Positions 38,170-49,367 of a DNA stretch of 64,000 nucleotides are shown one piece after another. A program made the translations under genes and the position numbers. The notes under the pieces were generated by a model. The model did not search any database. It saw only the letters and a list, made by a program, of their open reading frames with translations, and had not been told where the DNA came from. Numbering within the stretch: position 1 is the stretch's first letter; each line of letters begins with the position of its first letter. This DNA comes from Gammaproteobacteria bacterium (GTDB lineage: Bacteria > Pseudomonadota > Gammaproteobacteria > Pseudomonadales > Pseudohongiellaceae): positions 62,001 through 126,000 of the forward strand of contig JAURWS010000060.1 in assembly GCA_030654835.1 (NCBI GenBank). Direction: 5' to 3'.

Positions 38170-39711
38170 TCAAATCAGCTTCTTGCGCTCATTGGACGGT
38201 GGAATGGACAGTGATTCCCGATACTTGGCAATGGTACGCCGTGCGACATTGATGCCCTGTGCTTCGAGGAGCTTGGTAATTTTGCTGTCACTGAGGGGTT
38301 TGCGGGCATTCTCGGCAGCCACCAGCTTCTTGATCAGCGCCCGGATTGCCGTGGAAGAACATTCACCGCCACCTGCCGTGCTGACGTGGCTGGAGAAGAA
38401 GTATTTCAACTCGAAGATGCCCTTCGGTGTATGCATGTACTTCTGGGTGGTTACGCGCGAGATAGTGGATTCATGCATGTTCACTGCCTCGGCAATGTCA
38501 TGCAGAACCAGCGGTTTCATGGCCTCTTCCCCATATTCGAAGAATCCCTTCTGGTGCTCTACGATGCGGGTGGCGACCTTCATGAGTGTTTCGTTGCGGC
38601 TCTGCAGGCTCTTGATGAACCAGCGTGCCTCCTGCAGGTTGTCGCGCAGGTAATTGTTGTCGTTGCTGCTGTCGGCGCGGCGGACCAGGGAAGCGTAATC
38701 GGGATTGATGCGAATCTTCGGTGCTGTGTCTGGATTTAGCTCCACGAGCCAGCGCCCGGTGTCAGAATCCTTGGAGACGATGACGTCCGGCACGATGTAG
38801 GTCGTTGAAGGCGGTGCGATGTCCGAGCCCGGACGTGGATTGAGCCCTTCAATGATGGCGATGGCATCCCGCAATTCCGGTTCCTTCAGGCGGGTCAGGC
38901 GCATCAGCTGTGCATAGTCTCTATTACCCAGCAGCTGCAGATGATCCTTGACGATAATCTTGGCGTGGTGGATGGCCGGTGTGACCTCGTGGTCGGTGAA
39001 TTGCTGCAACTGGATCAGCAGGCACTCTGCGAGATCGCGGTAGCCCACTCCGACGGGATCGAACTGTTGAATGCGGTGCAGGACGGCAACGACTTCTTCG
39101 GGATCGATGTCCAGCGAACGGATCAGGCTGGCGTGGATGGAGTCTATCGTGGAGGTCAACATGCCGTTGGCGTCGATGGCGTCAATGATGGCGAGTCCGA
39201 TCAGGCGATCGGGGTCTGACATGGGAGTCAGATTCAACTGCCACATCAGGTGGTCCTGCAGAGTCTCGGTGGCACTGTTGCGTGATTCGAAGTCGAGTCC
39301 ATCGCCTTCGCTCGAACCATTACTGCTGGAGGTGTAGCTGCTCTGATAGACGTCTTCCCAGCTGGTATCCACGGACAATTCTTCGGGGATGTGGTCTTCC
39401 CAGCGGTTTTCGTCCTGATCCTGAAGTTGCTGGTTGTCGCTCTTTTCGTAACTCTCGGTGTTCAGGACCCTATCGGCACTGAATTCGTCACTGGAGACAT
39501 TGCTCTCGCTGTTCTGTTCCGTCCCGGCATCGGACTTCGCATGAAACTCATCAGTGCCCTCATCAAGCTCGAGCATTGGGTTGGATTCCAGTGCCTGGTG
39601 AATTTCCTGCTGCAAATCAAGAGTGGAGAGCTGAAGTAGGCGAATCGCTTGCTGCAGCTGTGGTGTCATGGTCAGCGTTTGACCCAACTTGAGCTGGAGC
39701 GACATTTTCAT
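38170..39711 (-). CDS. rpoN: RNA polymerase sigma-54 factor
   Basis: 513 residues. Region I starts [33 protein letters not shown], then an acidic region II, the core-binding part, the helix-turn-helix and the RpoN box [12 protein letters not shown] near the C-terminus. It is the sigma factor read by the FisR-like and CbrB activators of this window and by the two -24/-12 promoters found. A hairpin at 39827-39846 separates it from lptB, so it may have its own promoter. Confidence 0.97.
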   Translation of the reverse strand: MKMSLQLKLGQTLTMTPQLQQAIRLLQLSTLDLQQEIHQALESNPMLELDEGTDEFHAKSDAGTEQNSESNVSSDEFSADRVLNTESYEKSDNQQLQDQDENRWEDHIPEELSVDTSWEDVYQSSYTSSSNGSSEGDGLDFESRNSATETLQDHLMWQLNLTPMSDPDRLIGLAIIDAIDANGMLTSTIDSIHASLIRSLDIDPEEVVAVLHRIQQFDPVGVGYRDLAECLLIQLQQFTDHEVTPAIHHAKIIVKDHLQLLGNRDYAQLMRLTRLKEPELRDAIAIIEGLNPRPGSDIAPPSTTYIVPDVIVSKDSDTGRWLVELNPDTAPKIRINPDYASLVRRADSSNDNNYLRDNLQEARWFIKSLQSRNETLMKVATRIVEHQKGFFEYGEEAMKPLVLHDIAEAVNMHESTISRVTTQKYMHTPKGIFELKYFFSSHVSTAGGGECSSTAIRALIKKLVAAENARKPLSDSKITKLLEAQGINVARRTIAKYRESLSIPPSNERKKLI

Positions 39712-39826
39712 AGTGTGTTGTACTTCTTCATAAGCTTCATAAGCATTTTTGACGCTTTTGGATAGACGGCGAAGTTGCCTGGCGATTTTAGCAAATATCG
39801 TGCCGTAGTTGCAGGTTAATTTTCAA

Positions 39827-39846
39827 GCACTGTCGACGCACAGTGC
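39827..39846 (-). terminator. Hairpin after lptB, possible terminator
   Basis: GCACTGT (39827-39833) pairs perfectly with ACAGTGC (39840-39846) around a six-base loop, 11 bases past the lptB stop. On the minus strand it is followed by TTGAAAATTAA, a weak T tract. Confidence 0.4.
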
Positions 39847-39856
39847 GATGAACTCA

Positions 39857-40582
39857 TCAGATACGGAATTGGTGGCCGAGGTAAACGTCCCGGACCTTCT
39901 GATTGGCAAGGATGTCCGCCGAGGAACCTTCGGCTATGATCTGCCCCTCACTGACGATGTAGGCCTTCTCGCAGATGTCGAGAGTCTCGCGCACATTGTG
40001 ATCGGTGAGCAGCACACCAATGCCCTTGTTTTTCAGATGCGTGATGATGTCCTTGATGTCGCTGACGGAGATCGGGTCGACGCCGGCGAAGGGTTCATCG
40101 AGCAGAATGAAGCGGGGTTCGGTGGCGAGCGCACGGGCGATCTCGGTACGACGGCGCTCCCCCCCGGACAGGCTCATGCCCTTGTTGTTGCGAATATGGC
40201 CAATGTGGAATTCGCCCAGCAGGCTTTCGAGCTTCTCCATCTGCTGTGCGCGGGTAAGCTCCTTGCGGGTCTCCAGAATGGCGAGGATGTTCTCGGCTAC
40301 CGTGAGGGTGCGAAAGATGGAGGAGTCCTGCGGCAGATAGCCCAGCCCTCGTTGCGCCCTGGCGTGAATGGGCAGCGAGGTCAGGTTGGTGGAATTCAGT
40401 TCGATGCTGCCGCTGTCGGCTTTCACCAGGCCAACAATCATGTAAAAGCAGGTGGTTTTGCCGGCACCGTTGGGGCCGAGTAGCCCGACAATCTGACCGC
40501 TGTCTATGCTCAGCGACACGTCCCGGACGACTTGTCGCCCCTTGTAGGACTTGGCGAGATGAGAGGCTGTTAAGGTGTCCAT
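39857..40582 (-). CDS. lptB: LPS export ABC transporter ATP-binding protein
   Basis: 241 residues from the ATG at 40582, which overlaps the lptA stop (ATGA). Walker [13 protein letters not shown], signature [17 protein letters not shown], Walker [15 protein letters not shown] and the switch histidine in LLTDHNVRE. LptB powers extraction of lipopolysaccharide from the inner membrane with LptFG, not in this window. A longer start at 40666 would lie inside lptA. Confidence 0.96.
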   Translation of the reverse strand: MDTLTASHLAKSYKGRQVVRDVSLSIDSGQIVGLLGPNGAGKTTCFYMIVGLVKADSGSIELNSTNLTSLPIHARAQRGLGYLPQDSSIFRTLTVAENILAILETRKELTRAQQMEKLESLLGEFHIGHIRNNKGMSLSGGERRRTEIARALATEPRFILLDEPFAGVDPISVSDIKDIITHLKNKGIGVLLTDHNVRETLDICEKAYIVSEGQIIAEGSSADILANQKVRDVYLGHQFRI

Positions 40583-41094
40583 CAGTTTATTTGCTGGCTC
40601 AGAGAGCCGCTGCATGCCTGTCCGGAGGTGGCGCCGGATTCGATTACATGGCGAATCTGAGCACACTGCAATGCGGTGCCGGGTTGGTTGAAACTGGCAC
40701 CGCCGATGAACTCCACCACCGATTCGTTGCCGGCGTAGTAATTGATGGTTTCGCTGCTGCCAGTCAGTGGCGCGGATTCTCCATCCGGCTTTTGCTGAAA
40801 ACGGGCAGGTGATCCCGTCAGGCGCACGGTCTGCAGTTGGTTGTCGAGGTTGTATTCAAGGATTGCCTGGTCGCCCGTCAGTTCGATATCGTTTTGGCGC
40901 ACAAAGACATTGTCGCGCAATGTGATGACACGCAAACCATTCACTGTCTCGATGGTGGTTTCACCATCTGCCCGGTATTCATGAGCACCATTGGCTTCTT
41001 GCGCCAGAGTGATAGAACCGGCTCCGAATAGGAGCATCGCCCCCAACAGCGTTGCGACTTTCATGAGATCAGGGTTGACTGCTGGGAACTTCAT
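40582..41094 (-). CDS. lptA: LPS transport periplasmic protein LptA
   Basis: 170 residues from the ATG at 41094 with an AGAGG site five bases upstream, or 160 from 41064. Signal peptide [20 protein letters not shown]. The OstA fold follows: [43 protein letters not shown], in line with the beta-jellyroll bridge that carries LPS across the periplasm. Overlaps both lptC and lptB. Confidence 0.93.
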   Translation of the reverse strand: MKFPAVNPDLMKVATLLGAMLLFGAGSITLAQEANGAHEYRADGETTIETVNGLRVITLRDNVFVRQNDIELTGDQAILEYNLDNQLQTVRLTGSPARFQQKPDGESAPLTGSSETINYYAGNESVVEFIGGASFNQPGTALQCAQIRHVIESGATSGQACSGSLSQQIN

Positions 41095-41791
41095 ATCGGC
41101 CTCTGACCTGTGAGCGGAAAGTCAATTTGTCCTGGCGCAGATCGACGAGCAAGCCGATAGCCGTCTGTCGCAAGGTGTTGGTTGTCATGGTGACCTCCCG
41201 GTCGGTGTTCATTGTCTCAGTGCCGGGAAATAGGGAGATGAATCCGGTAGTAAGTGTCATGCGTTCACCGGCAGCATCGATCTGGAAAAGTTCTACTTCG
41301 TCGCTAAGATCCAGGCGCTCAATATTGTCACTGTCCGCAACCCCGTGGATTCTGCCCGATTTGGCCGCGATATTCCAGCGCTCCCCGGAGTTCTGGTAGA
41401 GGCGTACGTAGGGGTTGCTGAGTACAGTAGTGTTATCCAGATAGTGGGTTTGTTCGCTTGCTTCCAGGGTGTAGTCGATGCGCCCCTCGGCATTGTAGAG
41501 AACGCTGGTGGTTCCCACGGAATAGGCATCGTAATTTATCTCGGTGCCGGGCTCGGTTGTATCAACAATGGCCGGGGTGCTGGAAAACATATAGCGGCCG
41601 GAATAAATTGCCAGCACGAGAAGTCCCAGCAGTGCCCACAAGCGCCAGCCCGTTAGAAGCTGGCGTGTCTCTTCATCGACGACTTCTTCGCCAGCGACAC
41701 CCTCTCCAACGATCTCCTCGTCAATGATTCTCTCATCAACAGGTAGGTTGCTGACCGCGTCCCTAGAGGAAGTGGGCAATGGCTGAGTCAT
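41069..41791 (-). CDS. lptC: LPS export protein LptC
   Basis: 240 residues from the ATG at 41791 with AGGA upstream, overlapping kdsC by 29 bases. An unusually long acidic cytoplasmic start (DERIIDEEIVGEGVAGEEVVDEE) precedes one membrane helix LWALLGLLVLAIYSGRYMF, then the periplasmic LptC domain with EGRIDYTLEASEQTHYLDN. It receives LPS from LptBFG and passes it to LptA. The acidic tail is not seen in E. coli LptC. Confidence 0.9.
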   Translation of the reverse strand: MTQPLPTSSRDAVSNLPVDERIIDEEIVGEGVAGEEVVDEETRQLLTGWRLWALLGLLVLAIYSGRYMFSSTPAIVDTTEPGTEINYDAYSVGTTSVLYNAEGRIDYTLEASEQTHYLDNTTVLSNPYVRLYQNSGERWNIAAKSGRIHGVADSDNIERLDLSDEVELFQIDAAGERMTLTTGFISLFPGTETMNTDREVTMTTNTLRQTAIGLLVDLRQDKLTFRSQVRGRYEVPSSQP

Positions 41792-42302
41792 AACGGTCCT
41801 GTGCCTGCAGAATAAAATCACAAATTTCACGTACCGCGCCCTGGCCGCCCTGCAGTGAGGTCTGAGCGTGTGCTGATTCCTTGACGGATCTATGTGCGTT
41901 GGCGACGGCGATGGCTAGTTGTACCGCTTTCATGGGCTTGATATCCGGCAGGTCGTCCCCGGCATAGCCGATCTGCGACGGCGTCAAGCCAGCCTCTGCA
42001 CACATTTCCTGCAAGGCATTGAGTTTGTCCTCCCGCCCCTGAATCAGTAGTCGGATTCCCAGATTCTCAGCCCGTCGTGCCAGCAACGCTGATTTGCGTC
42101 CGCTTATGATGCCCACTTGAATGCCGCTATTCTGCAGGAGCTTGATACCCTGACCATCCAGGGTGTTGAATGCCTTCATCTCCTCACCGCTATCGGTCAG
42201 GAACAGTTCGCCGCTGGTCAGCACGCCGTCGACGTCCAGCACCAGTAATCTGACCTCGCGTGCGCGCCTGACTATGTCGTTCTCGTCCGTTCTGAAAATC
42301 AT
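41763..42302 (-). CDS. kdsC: 3-deoxy-D-manno-octulosonate 8-phosphate phosphatase
   Basis: 179 residues of HAD fold, type C0. Nucleophile motif LLVLDVDGVLTSGEL, then GIISGRKS, and GYAGDDLPDIK. It makes Kdo from Kdo-8-phosphate for the inner core of LPS. It lies between kdsD (54-base gap) and lptC. Confidence 0.95.
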   Translation of the reverse strand: MIFRTDENDIVRRAREVRLLVLDVDGVLTSGELFLTDSGEEMKAFNTLDGQGIKLLQNSGIQVGIISGRKSALLARRAENLGIRLLIQGREDKLNALQEMCAEAGLTPSQIGYAGDDLPDIKPMKAVQLAIAVANAHRSVKESAHAQTSLQGGQGAVREICDFILQAQDRYDSAIAHFL

Positions 42303-42356
42303 CTTAACGTGTGTCCTTTGGGTCGAAAGTATTCTCCGACAGAGCTGCTGATCTGA

Positions 42357-43331
42357 TCACACGACGTTGGCCAGCAGCAGATCGTGCATGCGAATGACAC
42401 CCTTCAGAGCATCCTGGTCGTCGACAACGATCAACGTGTAGATGCTGTTTTCCTGCATCATATGCACGGCTTCTGTGGCTAGCGCATTATCGCGGACTTT
42501 CTTGCTGCGCACCGACATGACGTCCCTGATCAGAGTCTTATGAATATCCTTGCCGGAGTCGAGTGTACGGCGCAGATCGCCATCGGTAAACACGCCACAC
42601 AGGATCCCTTTGGTGTCGACGACCGTCGTCATGCCCAGGCCCTTGCGGGTGATTTCCAGCAGTGCCTCGCTCAGTACCGTTCCGGGTTCCACCATCGGGA
42701 TTGCGGTGTCACTGTGCATGACATCTTTGACCTTCAGCAGAAGTCGTCGCCCCAAGCGGCCACCGGGGTGGGAAAATGCGAACTCCTCGCGGGTGAAGCC
42801 CTTGGCTTCCAGCAGCGCCATTGCCAGCGCGTCGCCAAGCACCAGTGCCACGGTGGTGCTGGTGGTCGGGGCGAGCCCCAGCGGGCAGGCCTCCTCGCTG
42901 ACGCTCGCGTCCAGGTGCACGGTGGCCGTTTGAGCGAGCATGGAGCGACTGTCGCCGGTCATGCTGATCAGAGGAATGCCCTTGCGTTTCAGGACTGGCA
43001 GAATGGTCAATATCTCACTGGTGGTTCCGGAGTTGGAGAGTGCCACCACGACGTCTTTTTCCGTGATCATGCCAAGATCGCCGTGACTCGCTTCACCTGG
43101 ATGTACGAAGATGGCCGGAGACCCGGTGCTGGACAGGGTTGCGGCAATCTTGCGCGCGATATGCCCAGACTTTCCCATGCCGGTGACGATAATTCTGCCT
43201 TCGCATGCCAGCAGAATTTCACATGCCTGGACGAACGTGCTGCCAATGCGTTGCGACAGTTCTCCTATGGCTCTGTGCTCTATCTCGATCGTGCGACGCG
43301 CGCTGTTGATCAGGATGTCACCGTCAGTCAT
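42357..43331 (-). CDS. kdsD: D-arabinose 5-phosphate isomerase
   Basis: 324 residues from the ATG at 43331 with GGGAA upstream. SIS domain (GRIIVTGMGKSGHIARKIAATLSSTG; HPGEASHGDLGM) followed by two CBS domains at the C-terminus. It converts ribulose-5-phosphate to arabinose-5-phosphate, the first step to Kdo. First gene of the kds-lpt run. Confidence 0.95.
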   Translation of the reverse strand: MTDGDILINSARRTIEIEHRAIGELSQRIGSTFVQACEILLACEGRIIVTGMGKSGHIARKIAATLSSTGSPAIFVHPGEASHGDLGMITEKDVVVALSNSGTTSEILTILPVLKRKGIPLISMTGDSRSMLAQTATVHLDASVSEEACPLGLAPTTSTTVALVLGDALAMALLEAKGFTREEFAFSHPGGRLGRRLLLKVKDVMHSDTAIPMVEPGTVLSEALLEITRKGLGMTTVVDTKGILCGVFTDGDLRRTLDSGKDIHKTLIRDVMSVRSKKVRDNALATEAVHMMQENSIYTLIVVDDQDALKGVIRMHDLLLANVV

Positions 43332-43831
43332 TTCTAGTTCCCTACCATTCTTATGCAATATTCAACGCCGCAATATGCGCCTGTTTCACATTTACTTTGA
43401 TTTTTTCTGAATTCACAGTCCAGAAAGAGGCGCTGAAGTATTCCGTCGGTAGCGGTAGAAAAGCATTGCGATGCTGGTCTGACGTGGGTTCGGAATGCTT
43501 GAGAGTACCCCCGGGTAACGCTGTTGCAGACCCCTGATACCGCCCGGCGCTTCGCGGTGATGGGGTGGGCTTTGCTTGGCACTACCTGTCCGCGTCGAAA
43601 GACCTTGACTGCGCAATTTACGGAAGGGGCACAATTAGACGAGGGATTATTATTGTTTGCAAGTAGTAATTTATTGCCGCTCCCGTTTCATGTAAACTGC
43701 CGCCTGCATTAGCGGGTAATGGGAAATCTGGCGTCTGCAGGTCAGGATGAGGCCGACGCAGGGTCGGAAGCAGGTGATCGAACTCAACTGTTCGACGCTG
43801 AGAGTTGCTCAACACACAGGAGATTCACCAG
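43332..43831. other. 500-base gap between kdsD and mlaC without a gene
   Basis: No coding frame with a protein-like sequence and no structured RNA that I can recognise. It must hold the divergent promoters. In E. coli this interval holds yrbG and the first genes of the mla operon, which are absent here. Confidence 0.6.
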
Positions 43832-44437
43832 GTGAAGTCGATCAAAACATTCTTAGTCATGGCCGCCCTGGCGTTGTTCGCCTCTGCCGGATTGCAGGCA
43901 GCAGAGGAGCTCAGTGCCGTGGCTTCTGCGGAGAAATCCGTGAACGAGTTGCTTGCGACAGTAGTAGAACTCAAGCCGTATTTTGAAACTGACAAAGAGC
44001 GATACTTTGCCGGCATCGAGCAATCCCTGAGTTCTTTTGTGGATTTTGACGAGGTCGCCATTGGTGTCATGGCGCGCTTGGGAGAGAACGCAACTCCCGA
44101 GCAGATTTCCCGATTCGGCGACAAATTGAAGATCACGCTGACACGCTTCTATGGGGCAGCGTTGGTGGGTTACGACGGTCAGAAACTGGAGTTCATGCCT
44201 GCCGGTGAGCCGTCACCGGATCCCGAGCTGAATACCAATGTCCGAATGCAACTCAGCGCCAACAATTCGAAGATCGAACTGCAATACACGCTGTTCCTCA
44301 ATGCGAACAGGGAGTGGAAGCTGAAAAACCTGTATCTTGGCGGGATCAATCTGCGTCGCCAGTATTTCACGCAGTTCTCTGCGCTCATGAACCGCTATGG
44401 CAATGATATCGATCAGGTTATCGATAACTGGAAGTAG
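43832..44437 (+). CDS. mlaC: MlaC-like periplasmic phospholipid-binding protein
   Basis: 201 residues from a GTG at 43832 with AGGAG nine bases upstream. Signal peptide TFLVMAALALFASAGLQA, then the MlaC/Ttg2D domain (FGDKLKITLTRFYGAALVGYDGQKLEFMP; LNANREWKLKNLYLGGINLRRQYFTQFSALMNRYGNDIDQVIDNW). MlaC shuttles phospholipids between the outer-membrane MlaA complex and the inner-membrane MlaFEDB transporter. None of those partner genes is adjacent, which is unusual. ibaG and murA follow, as in other gammaproteobacteria. Confidence 0.9.
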   Translation: MKSIKTFLVMAALALFASAGLQAAEELSAVASAEKSVNELLATVVELKPYFETDKERYFAGIEQSLSSFVDFDEVAIGVMARLGENATPEQISRFGDKLKITLTRFYGAALVGYDGQKLEFMPAGEPSPDPELNTNVRMQLSANNSKIELQYTLFLNANREWKLKNLYLGGINLRRQYFTQFSALMNRYGNDIDQVIDNWK

Positions 44438-44481
44438 CCGTTTTTCACGTCCCACCGTGCAGATTTTCAAGGTTGTATTGT

Positions 44482-44727
44482 ATGGCGATAGATTCAGATC
44501 AGATTCGACAATTGCTCGAATCGCAATTACCGGGCTGCGAAATACAGGTGCAGGGCGAAGGCAACAAATTCCAGGTTCTCGCTGTTGGTGAGGTGTTCGC
44601 TGGCCTCAACGCTGTCAAGAGACAGCAAAAGATCTACCAGATTCTTAATCCTCATATCGCGAGCGGCGCCATCCATGCCGTGAGCATGCGGTTAATGACT
44701 TCTAGTGAAAAGGCAGTCTCTGCCTGA
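44482..44727 (+). CDS. ibaG: BolA/IbaG family protein
   Basis: 81 residues from the ATG at 44482. BolA fold with GCEIQVQGEGNKFQVLAVGEVFAGLNAVKRQQKIYQIL and the conserved histidine in SGAIHAVSMRL. Works with monothiol glutaredoxins in iron-sulfur handling; IbaG is linked to acid stress. It sits between mlaC and murA, the usual place of ibaG. Confidence 0.93.
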   Translation: MAIDSDQIRQLLESQLPGCEIQVQGEGNKFQVLAVGEVFAGLNAVKRQQKIYQILNPHIASGAIHAVSMRLMTSSEKAVSA

Positions 44728-44757
44728 GTTTCCTCCAATCCATAGACTGAGAAATAA

Positions 44758-46020
<1,263 letters not shown>

Positions 46021-46033
46021 GCGCCTGAAACCC

Positions 46034-46681
46034 ATGAGCAAACAGAACACAGTGATTGCCCTGACCAAGGGCCGCATCCTCGACGAGGTGCTGCCGCTGT
46101 TCGAGCGTGCCGGCATAGCGCCACTGGAAGACATCAACAGCAGTCGCAAGCTGATTTTCGATACCACCATGCCGAATGTGCAGATCATGGTGATTCGTGG
46201 CTCGGACGTCCCCACCTATGTAGAGTTCGGCAGTGCGGATCTTGGTGTCGTAGGCAAGGATCTGTTGATGGAATATGGCAGCGAAGGCTTCTATGAGCCG
46301 CTCGATCTGCGGCTGGCGCGCTGTCGCCTGATGACCGCAGCCCCTGTGGGTGCGTCGCCAGTCGCCGGGCGCATCAAGGTTGCCACCAAATTTGCCAATA
46401 TCACGCGCCGCTACTTCGCCGAGCAAGGCGTTCAGATTGAAGTCATCAAACTCAATGGCGCGCTGGAGCTGGCGCCGTCGATGGGGTTGGCGGATATCAT
46501 TGTGGATATCGTGGACAGCGGCAATACGCTGAGGGCTAACGGTCTGGAGCCTTTGCAGTTGATTGCTCAGATCAGCTCCCGCGTGATCGTCAACAAGGCC
46601 GCCATGAAGATGAAGCACGCGGTCATTGGTCCTCTGTTACAACAGCTTGCAGAGGCCGTTGAGGCCAGCAATCGCGCCTGA
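46034..46681 (+). CDS. hisG: ATP phosphoribosyltransferase, short form
   Basis: 215 residues. First step of histidine synthesis (ATP plus PRPP). [15 protein letters not shown] at the start, [13 protein letters not shown] and the PRPP loop [18 protein letters not shown]. The C-terminal regulatory domain is missing, so this is the short form that needs HisZ; no hisZ is in the window. hisD follows after ten bases. Confidence 0.95.
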   Translation: MSKQNTVIALTKGRILDEVLPLFERAGIAPLEDINSSRKLIFDTTMPNVQIMVIRGSDVPTYVEFGSADLGVVGKDLLMEYGSEGFYEPLDLRLARCRLMTAAPVGASPVAGRIKVATKFANITRRYFAEQGVQIEVIKLNGALELAPSMGLADIIVDIVDSGNTLRANGLEPLQLIAQISSRVIVNKAAMKMKHAVIGPLLQQLAEAVEASNRA

Positions 46682-46691
46682 GAAAAGCATT

Positions 46692-47999
46692 ATGTCAGCA
46701 GACAAGCCGCAGATCACCTATCTGGACACCCGCAGTCCCGACTTTGACAGCCAGCTCAAAGCGATGCTCAATCGGGCGATGATTGGCAACCCGGAAACGA
46801 ACAGGACGGTGGAAAATATCCTGTCGGATGTGCATCAACGTGGTGATGCCGCTGTGCTGGAGTACACGCGCCGCTTCGATCGTTTCGAGGCTGACAGCAT
46901 TGCCGATCTTTCCGTCTCGAAGGAGCAGATGGAGATCAGCCTGCAGCGCCTGCCAGAGTCGCAGGTCAATGCGTTGACGGCGGCGGCAGACCGAATCCGT
47001 ATCTACCACGAGAGACAGAAGCAAGTGTCCTGGCAGTATCAGGAGCCCGATGGTTCCATTTACGGTCAGAAAGTCAGTCCGCTGGACCGCGTCGGGATCT
47101 ATGTGCCGGGAGGGAAGGCCAACTACCCATCCTCCATGTTGATGAATGCGATTCCCGCGCAGGTAGCCGGCGTCGGTGAGATTATTGCCGTGGTGCCGAC
47201 GCGCTGGAGCGAACAGGGTGACTTGATCTTCGCCGCCGCCGCCCTCGCCGGCGTGGATCGCGTGATCACGATTGGCGGGGCGCAGGCCATCGCCGCCCTG
47301 GCCTATGGAACACAGAGTCTTCCGAAGGTCGACAAGATCACCGGTCCTGGCAACATCTATGTCGCTATTGCCAAGAAACTGGTGTTTGGCGAGGTGGGCA
47401 TCGACATGATCGCCGGTCCGTCCGAGCTGACGATCATCTGCGACGGCGGGACCAATCCGGATTGGATCGCCATGGACCTGTTCTCACAGGCTGAGCACGA
47501 CGAACAGGCGCAATCGATCCTGATCAGCGATGATGCTCAATATCTACAGCGCGTCATGGAGAGTATTGAGCGCCTGCTGCCCACCATGAATCGCCGCGAG
47601 ATCATCGGCAAGTCGCTGCGTGATCGCGGTATGTTCATTCTGACACAGTCATTGATAGAGGCCGCTGCCGTGAGCAATCAGATCGCTCCTGAGCATTTGG
47701 AGCTTTCCGTTGCCGATCCTCAGGCGTTGGCGGCACATATCACTCATGCTGGCGCGTTGTTCATGGGGCGTTACAGTGCAGAGGCTCTGGGGGACTATTG
47801 TGCCGGTCCCAGTCATGTGCTGCCAACTTCCGGGACTGCGCGATTCTTCTCCGCACTGGGGGTATATGACTTCCAGAAGCGGACGTCCATCATCCAGTGC
47901 TCGGCGCAAGGGGCCAGTCATTTGGCTGGAATCGCGCAGGAGCTGGCGACGAATGAGTTTCTGCATGCGCACGCAGAGTCTGCAGCCTATCGCCGCTAA
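46692..47999 (+). CDS. hisD: Histidinol dehydrogenase
   Basis: 435 residues. Oxidises histidinol to histidine with two NAD. Motifs: [72 protein letters not shown] (zinc site) and APEHLELS. In Pseudomonas hisC comes next; here the next gene is the convergent protease. Confidence 0.97.
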   Translation: MSADKPQITYLDTRSPDFDSQLKAMLNRAMIGNPETNRTVENILSDVHQRGDAAVLEYTRRFDRFEADSIADLSVSKEQMEISLQRLPESQVNALTAAADRIRIYHERQKQVSWQYQEPDGSIYGQKVSPLDRVGIYVPGGKANYPSSMLMNAIPAQVAGVGEIIAVVPTRWSEQGDLIFAAAALAGVDRVITIGGAQAIAALAYGTQSLPKVDKITGPGNIYVAIAKKLVFGEVGIDMIAGPSELTIICDGGTNPDWIAMDLFSQAEHDEQAQSILISDDAQYLQRVMESIERLLPTMNRREIIGKSLRDRGMFILTQSLIEAAAVSNQIAPEHLELSVADPQALAAHITHAGALFMGRYSAEALGDYCAGPSHVLPTSGTARFFSALGVYDFQKRTSIIQCSAQGASHLAGIAQELATNEFLHAHAESAAYRR

Positions 48000-48052
48000 C
48001 CAAGTAGTTTGCTAGGGCCTGGCGGCATCTCTCCTGTGGTCAGGCCTCAGTT

Positions 48053-49231
48053 TCAGTTCGCTGGTAGTTGCGGAATACGGTATTGCGTGGTGCCTGTGCC
48101 GAGCTCGACCGGAATGGTCAACGTCTCACCCTCACGATAGATCGTCAGATCGACCATCTGGCCGGGCGCCTTGCGGTTGATCTGATCGACTGCACCGATC
48201 ACGTCGGCAATGACCGAACCATCAATGGCGGTCATCACATCTCCAGCCTTGATTCCCGCTAGCTCTGCCGGACTGGCCTCGGTAACTTGTTCTATCAGCA
48301 AGCCAGAGACATCGGGTCGGCCGAAAAAGTTCTGGCTGGTCTCGGCTGTCAGCATCTCGCCGGTGATGACTCCCAGGTAGCCAGGTGTCACCTCGCCATA
48401 GGCGATCAACTGGTCTACGACGCCCATCGCTTTGTTGATCGGAACCGCGAAGCCGATACCGTCAGAGCCACCCGACTGTGAATAGATGAAGGAGTTGATG
48501 CCGATCAGTTCGCCATCGGCATTGACGAGCGCGCCTCCCGAATTGCCATAGTTGATAGCCGCATCGGTCTGGATGTACTCGACGATTGGCAGGCCGTTCT
48601 GAGGAATGCCCAGCGCGCTGACGATGCCGCGCGACACAGACTTCTGGCTGATTAGCTCCTGACTGGGGAAGCCTATGGCCAGTACCGTATCTCCCACGCG
48701 AACGGCGTCCGACGATCCTATCGGTATCGGGGGCGGGAGTTCTTTTACTTCAATCTTCAGCAGAGCCAGATCGGTCTCAGGATCGGAACCGACCAGCTTG
48801 GCAGCGCCAATGAAGGTATTGTTGTTCTCGTCGCCGAAACGTACTTCGATGTCCTCGGCGCCCTCGATGACATGCAGAGAGGTCAGGACATGCCCCTCCG
48901 CACTGACGATGACGCCAGAGCCGAGGCTGCTGTAGGAGCGCTCGGCCGGAATGTTCTGCAGCAGATTGCGGAACAGGGGAGGGATCTCATCGGCAGGGGG
49001 TAGTTGAATCTGTTGGCGGATCGTCGAATGAATGCTGATGACTGAAGGCGCCGCTTTGCTGACAGCGTCGGCCAGGGACGCAGATTCGCTGGCGTTCCGG
49101 ATCGCTTGCGCGGGAGCGGTCTGGGAGAGGACGGCCCCCAGTCTGTTGATCTGCTGATACTGGGCCAGAATGACGGCGAAAAGGATACCGGCAACTGTTG
49201 GCCAGCCAATGAACTGAAGGAGCTTTTTCAT
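48053..49231 (-). CDS. algW: DegS/AlgW-like periplasmic serine protease
   Basis: 392 residues. One N-terminal membrane anchor (PTVAGILFAVILAQY), trypsin-type domain with His120 (HVLTSLHVIEGAED), Asp154 (PETDLALLKIE) and Ser231 (NYGNSGGALVNADGE), then one PDZ domain ending the protein. DegS/AlgW cleaves the anti-sigma factor RseA/MucA in the envelope stress response. One PDZ and the anchor favour this over DegP. In Pseudomonas algW also lies after hisD-hisC. Confidence 0.9.
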   Translation of the reverse strand: MKKLLQFIGWPTVAGILFAVILAQYQQINRLGAVLSQTAPAQAIRNASESASLADAVSKAAPSVISIHSTIRQQIQLPPADEIPPLFRNLLQNIPAERSYSSLGSGVIVSAEGHVLTSLHVIEGAEDIEVRFGDENNNTFIGAAKLVGSDPETDLALLKIEVKELPPPIPIGSSDAVRVGDTVLAIGFPSQELISQKSVSRGIVSALGIPQNGLPIVEYIQTDAAINYGNSGGALVNADGELIGINSFIYSQSGGSDGIGFAVPINKAMGVVDQLIAYGEVTPGYLGVITGEMLTAETSQNFFGRPDVSGLLIEQVTEASPAELAGIKAGDVMTAIDGSVIADVIGAVDQINRKAPGQMVDLTIYREGETLTIPVELGTGTTQYRIPQLPAN

Positions 49232-49367
49232 GACATCTCGCGGCGGTTCAGGCCGCTGTGGTTGAGTCTGCTACCATACGCGCCTGAGATTGGCGCATGG
49301 TGTCGGCGGTGTGCCGAAAGTGCGCCCATTATGCGAGTTATTAACAGCGGTGTGAAGGTGAAATCCA

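Noticed and set aside
43739-43775. Resemblance to the 4.5S SRP RNA core (GGTCAGG ... GGAAGCAGG)
   Set aside because: The invariant GGAAGGAAGCAGC loop is missing and spacing is wrong; no fold supports it.
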